Shown here one piece after another: positions 47,621 to 57,369 of a stretch of DNA of 64,000 nucleotides. The stretch is from Saprospiraceae bacterium (GTDB lineage Bacteria; Bacteroidota; Bacteroidia; Chitinophagales; Saprospiraceae): the NCBI GenBank assembly GCA_013001595.1, contig JABDMH010000073.1, positions 1-64,000 of the forward strand. The letters are read 5' to 3'. The position numbers were made by a program, and so were the translations under genes. Positions within the stretch are counted from its first letter, which is position 1. Each line of letters begins with the position of its first letter. Below the pieces are notes generated by a model. It did not search any database. It was not told the DNA's origin and saw only the letters and a program-made list of their open reading frames with translations.

Positions 47621-48202
47621 TTATGCTCCAAGGCCCGCAAAACCCATAAATGACAGGGACAAAATGCCGGCGATCAGAAGTGTTAGCGCGGTACCTTTAA
47701 TTACTTCGGGTACATCTGCAAAATTTAGTTGTTCCCTCAATCCAGCAATGAGTACCAGCGCAAGGGTAAAACCTGCTCCAGCCCCCAAAGCGTAGACAAA
47801 GCTCTCCACAAATCCATATCCTTTGTTCGTCTGAAATAACGCCAATCCCAGGATTGCACAATTTGTAGTAATAAGCGGCAGAAAGATTCCAAGTGCCCTA
47901 AAAAGAGTAGGACTCATCTTCTTGATGAACATCTCTACCAACTGTACGGTAGAAGCAATGACGACAATGTAACTTATCAATTGCAAGAATGGAGCATTGA
48001 TCGCCACAAGAAATTGATGGATGCCATAGGCACACATCGAACTAATCAGCATCACAAAAGTGACCGCTCCACCCATCTTCGTAGCTGTTTCCATCTTGCC
48101 GGAGACACCGAGAAACGGACATATCCCCAGAAAGTAGGCCAACACAAAGTTGTTAACCAGGCTGGCATTGATGAATATATAGGAAAGTGATTCGTTGGTC
48201 AT
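47621..48202 (-). CDS. rnfA: RNF complex subunit A
   Basis: Six-helix membrane subunit that pairs with RnfE around a central iron-sulfur site and takes part in ion translocation. FLGICPFLGVSGKMETA and the buried NCAILGLALFQTNKGYG carry the conserved Cys residues. 193 aa is typical. Overlaps rnfE by 4 bp. Confidence 0.95.
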   Translation of the reverse strand: MTNESLSYIFINASLVNNFVLAYFLGICPFLGVSGKMETATKMGGAVTFVMLISSMCAYGIHQFLVAINAPFLQLISYIVVIASTVQLVEMFIKKMSPTLFRALGIFLPLITTNCAILGLALFQTNKGYGFVESFVYALGAGAGFTLALVLIAGLREQLNFADVPEVIKGTALTLLIAGILSLSFMGFAGLGA

Positions 48203-48843
48203 GTTTTTGCTTTTCGTGCTTCCATTACATTAAATATGAGTAACCATAGCGCCAAGGTGAAAAATCCTCCCGCCGGAAGTATCATGACAATCCACTCTTG
48301 AAAATTATCAGGCAAAACGCCTAGACCAAAGATGGTTCCATTGCCAAACAGCTCGCGCACGGCACCTAGGCACAGCAATGCAAAAGTGAATCCCACACCC
48401 ATCCCCGCAGCATCTAGAATAGATTTACCCACGGTATTTTTAGATGCAAATGCTTCCGCTCTGCTCAAGATGAGGCAATTCACTACGATCAGTGATATGA
48501 ATGCACCAAGACTCTTATGCAAATCAACGCTTATCGCCTGAATGACATAGTCTGTAATCGTGACAAAAGTGGCAATAATTAGAATGTAGGATGCGATACG
48601 TACTTGCTTAGGTATGAAATCTCGCAAGATGGATACTAGAATATTGGACATAAGCAACACAAAAGCTGTGGCCAGTCCCATAGCCAGCGCATTCTCGGCT
48701 GTGTTCGATACTGCCAAGACGGGGCACATACCCAGCACCTGAACAAACACGGGGTTGTCCCTCCACAATCCCTTGATAAATTCATCTGTGGAAGGTGCAG
48801 CTCCTGCAGTGGGAGTTATGCCTAATTCTTTATTCGCTGCCAT
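48199..48843 (-). CDS. rnfE: RNF complex subunit E
   Basis: Integral membrane partner of RnfA, homologous to NqrD. GLWRDNPVFVQVLGMCPVLAV near the N-terminus and VNCLILSRAEAFASKN near residue 115 contain the conserved Cys residues. The N-terminus has a short polar extension of about 25 residues (TPTAGAAPSTDEF) before the family start. Overlaps rnfG by 14 bp and rnfA by 4 bp. Confidence 0.94.
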   Translation of the reverse strand: MAANKELGITPTAGAAPSTDEFIKGLWRDNPVFVQVLGMCPVLAVSNTAENALAMGLATAFVLLMSNILVSILRDFIPKQVRIASYILIIATFVTITDYVIQAISVDLHKSLGAFISLIVVNCLILSRAEAFASKNTVGKSILDAAGMGVGFTFALLCLGAVRELFGNGTIFGLGVLPDNFQEWIVMILPAGGFFTLALWLLIFNVMEARKAKT

Positions 48844-49534
48844 TGTGGTCTTCTTTCTTTGTTAGTACCTCTAGGCTCTTAGCCAATCTTGGTGCCCATG
48901 ATCCTGTACTTCCTCCCAGTATTTCACCGATTGCCCGGGATGATATAGTGGCCCCTGTGATTCCATCAACTTCCCAGGGATTTTCCTTCTTTCCCTGTTT
49001 TACTGGTACAATCTTATTTTTCACCCGCTCCTTATTATCAGTCAGGGAGACGTCTAGTGCTTCAAAATTGGCTAGAAAAGCTTCATCCTTTTCGATCTTG
49101 TCACCTAGACCCGGTGTTTCCTTACTTTCCAGGACGTAAAATCCGATGATCTTTTCTTGTTGTATGTCGTAGCCATAAAGGATGCGAATTACATCGGCAA
49201 ATCCCATTCCGCTGGCTTCAATAGCTACACCCACCAGCTGATTATTCTCATCGTAACCAGCATATACCAACTGATCGGCTTCAGTGTCATCAGCTATTAA
49301 AGACAACTGATTTTCTGAATCGAATGCAAAAGTTTGCTTTGAAGTGATGCCTGGAACCACTTTAAAAATTGCTTTTTCCAGGGCCTCCGCTTTGTTTCTT
49401 TCAATGCGAGGTAATGTTCCCTCAAATGTCAGTACGATTAGCAGTGCACAGAGCAGTCCAATACCAACCATCGCTTGAAGCATTTTTGCGCTGCTTGGTT
49501 GAGCAACAGGTTGTATGGAGGTAGTAGTACTCAT
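48830..49534 (-). CDS. rnfG: RNF complex subunit G (covalent FMN protein)
   Basis: Periplasmic flavoprotein anchored by one N-terminal helix (MVGIGLLCALLIVLTF). The FMN-binding domain is marked by GFYVLESKETPGLGDKI near residue 128 and the flavinylation motif GITGATISS near 190, in which the Thr of GAT-I/T-S carries the covalent FMN. The flavin transferase ApbE is not in the window. 234 aa, normal. Overlaps rnfD by 4 bp. Confidence 0.94.
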   Translation of the reverse strand: MSTTTSIQPVAQPSSAKMLQAMVGIGLLCALLIVLTFEGTLPRIERNKAEALEKAIFKVVPGITSKQTFAFDSENQLSLIADDTEADQLVYAGYDENNQLVGVAIEASGMGFADVIRILYGYDIQQEKIIGFYVLESKETPGLGDKIEKDEAFLANFEALDVSLTDNKERVKNKIVPVKQGKKENPWEVDGITGATISSRAIGEILGGSTGSWAPRLAKSLEVLTKKEDHNGSE

Positions 49535-50553
49535 GACACATCGTTGGTGTTAGCAGTACCATAAACTCGTGGCCTTATCATGTTATCGATATGTGGAGAG
49601 ATGGCATTGGCTAGGAGGATGGCATACATCACTCCCTCAGGTAGCCCTCCCCAAATTCGAATTACTACTACAAGCAGGCCGATAATGGCTCCATAGACGA
49701 ATACGCCCACAGGAGTAATGGGAGAGGCCACCATATCTGTAGCCATAAAAACTGCACCCAACATTAGTCCGCCGGAAAAAAGCATGAAGACCGGCGAAGG
49801 GTAGATTTGATTATCAATCAAATAGAGTACTCCGCTAATCAGGAATACGGTTGCGAGTATCGAAACAGGAATTCGCCAATTCATCATTTTTCTTGCTACG
49901 AGATAGATGCCTCCCAAGATGATGAGTACTGCACATGTTTCTCCCGTAGACCCACTGATGACTCCAAAGGCTAGATCTGAAGTGCTGGTTGTAATTTGGT
50001 CGAACTTAAATGCTGCAAGTGGTGTGGCTCCAGTCAAGGCATCAACTGCCGGAGGTTCCATAAATGGAAAGGTAAAGATCGAGGCAGCAACACTAGTGAA
50101 TCGGTCTGCAAGGAAGGCAGGATGCCAAGTGGTAATGGCCACGGGAAAGGCAGCCTGAAGTACGGCTCTTCCCACCAGTGCCGGATTAAATACATTGTAT
50201 CCTAAACCTCCAAAGGTGTATTTACCCAGGCCAATAGCAATGATCCCTCCACAGAAAGTCATCCAGAGTGGAAAACTTGGCGGAAGGGTCAGCCCTAACA
50301 ACAAACCGGTGATCACCGCAGACCAATCAGAAATCGTACTCTCCTTATTGGCCATTCGACAAAGTACATGTTCCGTAGCTACACAAGCAATGGTGGCCGT
50401 AGCAATAACGAAGAATGCACTTAGACCAAAGGAAAAAATGGCGAAGAGGGCCACTGGCAGCAGTGCCCAGACCACGTTTTGCATGATGCTGTCCGTGCTT
50501 GTACCCTGGCGAATATGGGGAGAAGTACTTATGTCTAAAGTCTTAGTCAGCAT
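49531..50553 (-). CDS. rnfD: RNF complex subunit D
   Basis: Multi-helix membrane subunit homologous to NqrB. Conserved elements are ISTSPHIRQG at the N-terminus, GGLGYNVFNPALVGRAVLQ near residue 125 and DALTGATPLAAFK near 175, whose Thr is the covalent FMN site. ATG 50553 starts directly before the conserved region. A longer frame overlaps rnfC by 35 bp. 340 aa. Confidence 0.94.
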   Translation of the reverse strand: MLTKTLDISTSPHIRQGTSTDSIMQNVVWALLPVALFAIFSFGLSAFFVIATATIACVATEHVLCRMANKESTISDWSAVITGLLLGLTLPPSFPLWMTFCGGIIAIGLGKYTFGGLGYNVFNPALVGRAVLQAAFPVAITTWHPAFLADRFTSVAASIFTFPFMEPPAVDALTGATPLAAFKFDQITTSTSDLAFGVISGSTGETCAVLIILGGIYLVARKMMNWRIPVSILATVFLISGVLYLIDNQIYPSPVFMLFSGGLMLGAVFMATDMVASPITPVGVFVYGAIIGLLVVVIRIWGGLPEGVMYAILLANAISPHIDNMIRPRVYGTANTNDVS

Positions 50554-51904
50554 GCTCCATAGTTTGTTTACCCGCAATTCGCTTTCTCACAATGGCTTTT
50601 GATGAACGGAACTGTTGGACCAAGGGTATGTGCGATGGGCATACATAAGAACACGATCCACATTCGAAGCAATCCATCAAATTATACTCGTCTGCCATCA
50701 AATCATAAGCTTTAAACTTGGCAAGTATCCCCAACTTGGATGGGTTCAATGACAGAGGGCATGCATCTACACAGGCCCCACATTTGATACATGGATAGAC
50801 CTTTTCAGGCCTACTCACCTCATCCTTTGTGAATACTAGTATTCCTGAAGTCCCCTTAACTATCGATATATCTAGGTTAGAGACAGCCACGCCCATCATA
50901 GGACCACCCATATATACTTCACTGATTCGTTCATCTGCTCCCACCTGCTCCAACACAAATCTGAGTGGAGTTCCGATGGGGATACGGTAGTTACCTTTCT
51001 TTTCTATACCAGGTCCTGTGATGGTAACGACCCGCTCCTGAATCCCACGGCCATGAGGCAATAGTCGGCCTATCTCTGCAGTGGTAGCTACATTCACGGC
51101 AACGACGTTGACATCTATGGGAAGACCACCAGAAGGAACTTCCCTGCCTAAAATGGCGGTGATCAGCATTTTTTCCGAACCCTGAGGGTATTTAACTGGT
51201 ACCACCTGGACCCGCACATTGCTACCTTCGGGAATAAGTTGCTCTAGGTGATCGGCCGCATCTTGTTTGTTTGCTTCGATGCCAATAATTGCCTCTGCAG
51301 CACCAGTACTTTTTAGCAGATACTTAATCCCCATAAGAATGTCCTCACCTTGTTCCAGCATCACTCGATGATCCGTTGTTAAGTAAGGTTCACATTCAAT
51401 ACCATTGATCATCAAGACATCACAATGCTTGCCTTCCGGTACTTTCAGTTTCACATGGGTAGGAAAGGCTGCACCTCCCAGTCCAACGATTCCAGCATCC
51501 TGAATTCCTTGTAGAATCTCGTCAGAGCTTGCAGATGTCAAATCGATTGGAGTCCCATCGAGCACTTCCTGACTTGCCGATGGGAAAGCTTCTAAGTAGA
51601 TACCGGGTACCATCTTACCTGAAATCGATGGCACGCTAGCAATTTTACGGACCGTTCCAGAGACCGGAGCGTGAAGTGGGACAGACACATATCCACCCGC
51701 TTTTGCCAACAATTGACCACGCATCACCTCTTGTCCTTCCCTGACCATAATCTCCGATGGTGCACCGATATGTTGCACCATCGGTAGTATGATCACCGGC
51801 GAAAATGGAAATTGCCGGATCGCCAATCCGTTGGTAGAACGTTTGCGTTCTGGAGGATGGATTCCATGTTTAAATGAATTGTTTCTGAAATTAAACCAAG
51901 CCAT
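50543..51904 (-). CDS. rnfC: RNF complex subunit C (Fe-S, NADH-binding)
   Basis: Peripheral cytoplasmic subunit carrying FMN, NADH and Fe-S sites. The N-terminus has the barrel-sandwich region with VPLHAPVSGTVRKI. The Complex-I-51-kDa-like nucleotide fold has GIVGLGGAAFPTHVKL near residue 137, where the Gly-rich loop binds FMN/NADH. Two ferredoxin motifs are at CIKCGACVDACP (~373) and CFECGSCSYVCP (~416). 453 aa is within the normal range. It starts 25 bp after nifJ, which makes a common transcript likely. Confidence 0.95.
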   Translation of the reverse strand: MAWFNFRNNSFKHGIHPPERKRSTNGLAIRQFPFSPVIILPMVQHIGAPSEIMVREGQEVMRGQLLAKAGGYVSVPLHAPVSGTVRKIASVPSISGKMVPGIYLEAFPSASQEVLDGTPIDLTSASSDEILQGIQDAGIVGLGGAAFPTHVKLKVPEGKHCDVLMINGIECEPYLTTDHRVMLEQGEDILMGIKYLLKSTGAAEAIIGIEANKQDAADHLEQLIPEGSNVRVQVVPVKYPQGSEKMLITAILGREVPSGGLPIDVNVVAVNVATTAEIGRLLPHGRGIQERVVTITGPGIEKKGNYRIPIGTPLRFVLEQVGADERISEVYMGGPMMGVAVSNLDISIVKGTSGILVFTKDEVSRPEKVYPCIKCGACVDACPLSLNPSKLGILAKFKAYDLMADEYNLMDCFECGSCSYVCPSHIPLVQQFRSSKAIVRKRIAGKQTMEHAD

Positions 51905-51928
51905 GCGAATTTCGGGTTCTTCAGATTG

Positions 51929-54900
51929 TCAATTAAACTTTTCACCTCGCTTGATCCACTTGTCAATATCTTTTGCCTTCCGATCTGCAGGCAAACCGGG
52001 ATGGATCACTCGTGCGGTGCATTTCTCAGCTGCCTTTACCAGATCTTCATATGGGCCGCCATTCGGATCGGCAATATAGGCTCGCTTATTATTATTGTAA
52101 GCAAAGATCTTAGAGTTGAGATTTATACACTCATCGCACGAAGTACATTCCTCTGTTTCAAGCCATGGTGCCATATACCCACCATCGGCTTGAGGTGCTT
52201 CCGCTGTCGTTGTTTCGGTTGCTGCACTGGTTTGGCCCGCTGCCAAATCGATAATACCACTTCCATCACCACCAGCCATTTTCATCAAACCTTGTGCGAT
52301 ATTACCTACGACTTCAGCTCTGATCTTTCCTTCGATATCGACTTCCTCTTGAGGCTCAGTATCTACACCAGCAAGTGCTTTCAACATAATCCAAAAGTCA
52401 CGTCGCTCCTCGCAGGACTCTACGATCGGCTTAGCAACAAGTACTCGACTCAAATGCTGTTTACGATCTACTGCCCAAATGAATGGGAATTTGCCTTCTC
52501 GTTCATCGGCATCCATTTCCAGAAAATCTGCAAGCACCACCATATTTTCATTCCAAGCATCTCGTGGCACTTTACGGAAGTGTTTTCTAAAGCGACCTTC
52601 AGTGATGGCGAAGTCGGCAAAAGTCATGGCAACTTCCATTGATTTTTCGATGCCATTCTCTAGGTATGTTAGCTCATAGGTAGGCCATAAGCTATCCATA
52701 GCGGGATTTCCGCTCAGATCAAAACCATCAGCAGCTGTCACACCATTTTCCGGATTGTATTTATATACTGGATAAGCCCTTGACTCGACCGCCAACTTGG
52801 CCTGATGAACACCTAGATCATCTCCCACACCATGTTCTGGCTGGCAGGTCGTATATAGATTAAAAATTGCTGGTCGCTTAGCCATGAGTCCATCAATAAA
52901 TCCCTCGATCATTTGGCTGGTATTGGCTAAGGTAGATTGCAACACATAGGTATTGCGATGTGCCATGGCGATCAACCCAATTTCTTTACGTGGCTCAGCT
53001 TTACCTTTTTGAACTTTACCATATTGAGCCATATCAGAAACCTGGCCGATAAATCCAGATGTACAAGCCTGGCCTCCTGTATTCGAATACACTTGAGTAT
53101 CGACAACGATTACTTTTATGGGCTTGCCAGATGCCATCATTCTCGATAGATTTTGGAAACCAATGTCGTACATTGCCCCATCTCCACCCAACGCTACTAC
53201 AGGAGGACATAGCAACCATTCATCATCGCTAAATTGCTCCCAGGTGAAATACGTAAAAAAGTCGTCGTGCTCACTGGCATCGTATTTTCCATTCAATTCA
53301 AGTTCTGCTTTGCGCACCGTCGCAAAGCCTTCCGCCATTTTTGCCATATGTCCTTCGAAAATTCCCATCGCCATAGAAGTGGAATCCTGAAATAGGTGAT
53401 TGGCCCATGGGAAAGGATAGGGATTAAATGGATAAGTACTGCCCCAGACTGAGGTACAACCAGTGTTGTTGCAAATACCCATACTGGTTCGTCCGTTTCC
53501 AGTGGTACCATGTTCATATTTCCATTTAAGCTTCTTCAACTTTGCCAGCAGCTGCGTCACATCTTTCAACCACCCCTGATCTATAGGCTCACTTCCCTGC
53601 TCCGACTCCAGTCGTTGCGCGATACTGGACATGGTCAGATCGCTATCTTGCATCTCCATTACGATTTTTGACATCGTATCTGCATCACTGACATCGACAG
53701 TACCCATTAACTTTTTCTGAATATGGCTTTCTAGTTTGCCAATGAGTTCATCAAGATGAGCCACATGTTTTTCAACTCGAGGTTGCATTAGTGATTCCAC
53801 CGTAGCTACAAAGAGGTGGATTACTGATTTTTCAGAACAACCTACACAGGCTCCATCACCACTTGCAAGCTTCAGGTATGCATTCTTATCAAGTAAAATG
53901 GTTTCTAAAGCTCCGATCTTTTCTTCCAGATCATCTACCCGGCTGTACTTCTTCGGTGTAGTTGGAAGATCCAACCAAAAGTCCCACTCGTTACGCAGCT
54001 TGGCGATTGACTCTTCAGTCTGAACGATGGGTCTAAGGGCATCATCATCGCATACTTCTACACACTCCATGCAACCTTTACAGGTAGTTGGGTTGATCGT
54101 GATGCTAAATAATCCTCCACTATTGGGTTGATCCTTTTCATGAAGATCGTAATAAGGTCTAGTCAGGGCGAATTGAAAATCTCCTAACTCCTCTTTAAAC
54201 CAATCAAACTCCTTCTTAAGATCAGGACCTTCTTCACTCTCAATTATAGTCTGATCGATGGCATGGTGAATGAAGTCATTGACAGTCGCACCATTTTTAG
54301 AAGCCTGGAAAAGTTCCCGGATCTTACCTTCCATTGTTCGAACAGCCTTTGGCAGAAATTCTACTTTACCATGCTGTTTTTTCACGCGAGTGAGCACTGT
54401 ACTTAGCACGTCTGATAGATCACTCACCAATCCGGGAATGGCAGTATCTGGACAAACCGTATAGCAATCGCCACAAGCCGTACAATTATTGGCAATCCAC
54501 TCCGGATGTTCGAAACGGATACCAGTCATATCGCGGAAAAGTGAACTGACTGCAGGCATCACACTCAGCCCAATAAACGGATCGGTAATGTTATCATTAC
54601 CCATGCCTCGCAAGTAGAAATTGCCAGTCTGGTCCCAAAAGCGATGAATATCACTCATCTGAGATTCGCTTTTCGGGATGTTTTTCATCATCTCAGGGAT
54701 AGGCACCACCATGGCTCCATTCGTCTTATTTTCATGTCCAGCCCCCAGTACTTTATTGGTGACTTCATGCACTTCGTCAAATCCTCTACGTACCACCCGC
54801 ATATTGTCATCCACTACACGTTGGCCCTTGCCACCAAACTTCTTCTGCAACTGATCTTCAATTGCCTTGAGTAATTTCGCTTCGTCCATTCCAGTTTTTT

Positions 54901-56884
54901 CCATCAATGGTGAAGCGGCAAAGAAAGCACCTTGAAAGGCGATACCTTGCATCCTCAATTGAAGTTCAGGATCCGTCGCTTCTTCTCTAGCGATCCTAAA
55001 CCCATCGATATAAAACAAGTGGATGTCATTATTTATAATGACTTTCTGATATGGTTCGGGAATGTCCGCCCATACTGCAGCCGGACTATCTTTCTCACTT
55101 TGAATGATAAAACACCCTCCCTTCTTGAGACCAGCCAACGCATTGGTATGTTTAAATACATTGGGATCAGGTGACAGTACTACGTCGACAAAGAAATACT
55201 CACAATTGATGCGTATGGGTTCTGGGGCAGCAGCGAGATAGTATGTGGTGGGTTGACCCTTCTTCTCAGATCCATATTTAGGATTGGCTTTGATGTCGTA
55301 TCCCAGTAGGTCAAACAGTGTCATGGCCAAATTCTTACCGGTAGTTATCGCTCCCCATCCACCCACGGAATGGAAGCGTACGGTAACGGCTTCTTTGGGC
55401 ATGAGGTTGGGATTCTCAGATCCCTTGATGGCCAACTCCTTTACATGAGGGTAGGCATCCTGGATCGTCTCCTGGTATATTTGCTGCTTAGGAGTAAAAG
55501 CCTGGTCACGAATAAAATCAATAGATAAATAGTACTGTTTCTTGCGTTTGCCATCCGGCAACATGTTTTCAATGGCTCCGATAATTCCTTCCGGTTGCAG
55601 ATCTCGACTCCCCATTCCAAATGATCCAGAATAGATCGGAGGAATGTCCGTTGATTTGTAAATGGGAAGTTCGGGATAAGGCAAGTTTTTCGGATTGGCA
55701 CCGTTTTCAACACATTTGGTCATTACAGCGCGTACCTCGCGAGCCAGTGGTAAGTCCGATGCCAGGGGTTGATCTAATCGCTCCAGGATAGATACTCCCT
55801 TTTTCCCTTGTAAGAGCTTCCCGACCAGATCACCGGGAAATGGTCTAAACATCAAAAGATCGACCACTCCTACTTTGATTCCTCGAGTCTCCCTAAGATA
55901 ATCGACGACAACTTCTGAACTGGGTACGACACTGCCTTGACCCAAAATCAAATAGTCAGCATCATCGGCTCGATAAGACATAACACGTGAATAACGACGT
56001 CCTGTCAATGCGTAAAATTCCTCAAAAGCCTGATCAGTCAACTCCCTTATGTGGTCAAAAAAGAAAGGGCGCTGTGCCGCAACACTCTGCATGTAAGAAT
56101 CCTGGTTTTGTACTATACCCGCCATTACCGGATTGTCAACATCCCAAAGCTCAGGGATACGGCGACGCGTATCACCATAGATAATCTTCTGCGCGGGAGT
56201 GGGGGTCTCTATGATGTCATCGGGACGCCCCAAATATTCTTTGATCAGCGCCCGCTCAGGTAGTTGCAAGGACTCAATCAAGTGCGTTGTCAGGAAACCA
56301 TCCTGAGCGACCACACCTGGTGTTAGTGCTAGTTCCGCTACCCGATGTGCGATGATATTCAAGTCGGCTACATGTTGGGCTTTCTTTGCAAATAGCTGAA
56401 AGAATCCGGTATCGTCGATGGCATGATAATCGTCATGACCAGCATGTACATTTAATGTAGACTTCGTCATGGCCCGAGCCCCAATATTCAATATATAAGT
56501 AAGGCGCTTCCCAACAGCTGCATAAAGGGATTCATGCATATAGGCAATACCCTGCCCGGATGAGAAATTTGCCGCCCGAAGACCGGTCATTGACAGACCA
56601 GCGGTAACCGCTGCAGCCGCATGTTCTCCTTCGGGTTCGATGAAGATCAGCGGTCGATCGGAAATATTTAGATGTCCTTTTGCAGCAGCTTCAGCCCAGT
56701 ACTCCCCCATCTGAGTAGAAGGCGTAATCGGATATGCACCTGCAGCATCAGATGATTCTCGCTCACACATGATCGCTGCTGTATTGCCATCCATCGCCAC
56801 ACGTACGCCAGGATATTTGAAGTCTTTATTTTTTTTGTCCATAACCAATTGTTTGTCCTTTGCAAAGAAGTTTTTTGTTTTCAT
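51929..56884 (-). CDS. nifJ: Pyruvate:ferredoxin (flavodoxin) oxidoreductase, extended form
   Basis: Oxidises pyruvate (or another 2-oxoacid) with CoA to acyl-CoA, CO2 and reduced ferredoxin. All core parts are present: GAYPITPSTQMGEYWAE at the N-terminus, the gamma-type domain (FHSVGGWGAITTGKNLA, ~residue 505), ferredoxin motifs CTACGDCYTVCP (~798) and CKGCMECVEVC (~938), the proximal-cluster Cys in DGACVGCSEKS (~1011), and the TPP site ALGGDGAMYDIGFQN (~1233). At 1651 aa it is some 450 longer than usual forms. Additions include a spacer between the ferredoxin motifs, a coiled-coil insert at ~1020-1130 and a C-terminal module with CTSCDEC (~1581). It heads the rnf operon. Confidence 0.93.
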   Translation of the reverse strand: MKTKNFFAKDKQLVMDKKNKDFKYPGVRVAMDGNTAAIMCERESSDAAGAYPITPSTQMGEYWAEAAAKGHLNISDRPLIFIEPEGEHAAAAVTAGLSMTGLRAANFSSGQGIAYMHESLYAAVGKRLTYILNIGARAMTKSTLNVHAGHDDYHAIDDTGFFQLFAKKAQHVADLNIIAHRVAELALTPGVVAQDGFLTTHLIESLQLPERALIKEYLGRPDDIIETPTPAQKIIYGDTRRRIPELWDVDNPVMAGIVQNQDSYMQSVAAQRPFFFDHIRELTDQAFEEFYALTGRRYSRVMSYRADDADYLILGQGSVVPSSEVVVDYLRETRGIKVGVVDLLMFRPFPGDLVGKLLQGKKGVSILERLDQPLASDLPLAREVRAVMTKCVENGANPKNLPYPELPIYKSTDIPPIYSGSFGMGSRDLQPEGIIGAIENMLPDGKRKKQYYLSIDFIRDQAFTPKQQIYQETIQDAYPHVKELAIKGSENPNLMPKEAVTVRFHSVGGWGAITTGKNLAMTLFDLLGYDIKANPKYGSEKKGQPTTYYLAAAPEPIRINCEYFFVDVVLSPDPNVFKHTNALAGLKKGGCFIIQSEKDSPAAVWADIPEPYQKVIINNDIHLFYIDGFRIAREEATDPELQLRMQGIAFQGAFFAASPLMEKTGMDEAKLLKAIEDQLQKKFGGKGQRVVDDNMRVVRRGFDEVHEVTNKVLGAGHENKTNGAMVVPIPEMMKNIPKSESQMSDIHRFWDQTGNFYLRGMGNDNITDPFIGLSVMPAVSSLFRDMTGIRFEHPEWIANNCTACGDCYTVCPDTAIPGLVSDLSDVLSTVLTRVKKQHGKVEFLPKAVRTMEGKIRELFQASKNGATVNDFIHHAIDQTIIESEEGPDLKKEFDWFKEELGDFQFALTRPYYDLHEKDQPNSGGLFSITINPTTCKGCMECVEVCDDDALRPIVQTEESIAKLRNEWDFWLDLPTTPKKYSRVDDLEEKIGALETILLDKNAYLKLASGDGACVGCSEKSVIHLFVATVESLMQPRVEKHVAHLDELIGKLESHIQKKLMGTVDVSDADTMSKIVMEMQDSDLTMSSIAQRLESEQGSEPIDQGWLKDVTQLLAKLKKLKWKYEHGTTGNGRTSMGICNNTGCTSVWGSTYPFNPYPFPWANHLFQDSTSMAMGIFEGHMAKMAEGFATVRKAELELNGKYDASEHDDFFTYFTWEQFSDDEWLLCPPVVALGGDGAMYDIGFQNLSRMMASGKPIKVIVVDTQVYSNTGGQACTSGFIGQVSDMAQYGKVQKGKAEPRKEIGLIAMAHRNTYVLQSTLANTSQMIEGFIDGLMAKRPAIFNLYTTCQPEHGVGDDLGVHQAKLAVESRAYPVYKYNPENGVTAADGFDLSGNPAMDSLWPTYELTYLENGIEKSMEVAMTFADFAITEGRFRKHFRKVPRDAWNENMVVLADFLEMDADEREGKFPFIWAVDRKQHLSRVLVAKPIVESCEERRDFWIMLKALAGVDTEPQEEVDIEGKIRAEVVGNIAQGLMKMAGGDGSGIIDLAAGQTSAATETTTAEAPQADGGYMAPWLETEECTSCDECINLNSKIFAYNNNKRAYIADPNGGPYEDLVKAAEKCTARVIHPGLPADRKAKDIDKWIKRGEKFN

Positions 56885-56924
56885 ACCATCTCAAATTACC
56901 ATGATGAGTTTGTTGCCTGATCCA

Positions 56925-57158
56925 TTAGAGATTCTTCATTAGGTAGTTAACCTCCACGCGATCTGAATGGCAACTGTTGAAAAGTTTGTAGACAGCTGCA
57001 CGAAATCCAGAAGTTGATAATTGATTCAACTCACCTTCGATCTGATTCAGAAGCGGCCTTACATCTGAAGAGAAATTGGAATTTCTATTATAAATCATAT
57101 TAGAGTAGCTTCTGAACGGACCTGCCGCGATGTTTTTCTTTGAAGAGTTAAATTTCAC
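56925..57158 (-). CDS. Hypothetical small protein upstream of nifJ, doubtful
   Basis: A 77-codon frame opening with GTG and ending 40 bp before nifJ on the same strand. The product is basic with a helical C-terminal half (LLNQIEGELNQL, then FRAAVYKLF) and no membrane segment or known motif. It could be a leader peptide gene, a gene remnant or chance. No family is recognised. Confidence 0.25.
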   Translation of the reverse strand: MKFNSSKKNIAAGPFRSYSNMIYNRNSNFSSDVRPLLNQIEGELNQLSTSGFRAAVYKLFNSCHSDRVEVNYLMKNL

Positions 57159-57350
57159 GTTATCTATTTTCCTACCTGATGAATAAGGTCACTCGTAGAG
57201 ATGATTTCGGTCAATACAGGTTTGCTTAGGCCTAATCCAACTGTACGGTGTTGACGGCAGAAGTCCTTACCACTAACCTTTAAACATTACACGTTCGAAG
57301 GGGTGTTACTCTCTCTAGCTATGCGTGTCATGCAAACCTTTAAATTCACA

Positions 57351-57369
57351 CGGCGGAATATATCCGCCG
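57351..57369. promoter_or_regulatory. GC-rich palindrome in the nifJ upstream region
   Basis: Perfect 7-bp inverted repeat CGGCGGA/TCCGCCG around ATATA. It stands out in AT-rich surroundings and has no T-run on either side, so an operator is more likely than a terminator. The binding protein is unknown. Confidence 0.35.

Noticed and set aside
57285-57305. GTTCGAA resembling a tRNA T-loop
   Set aside because: No acceptor stem, anticodon arm or CCA-compatible end could be found around it on either strand.
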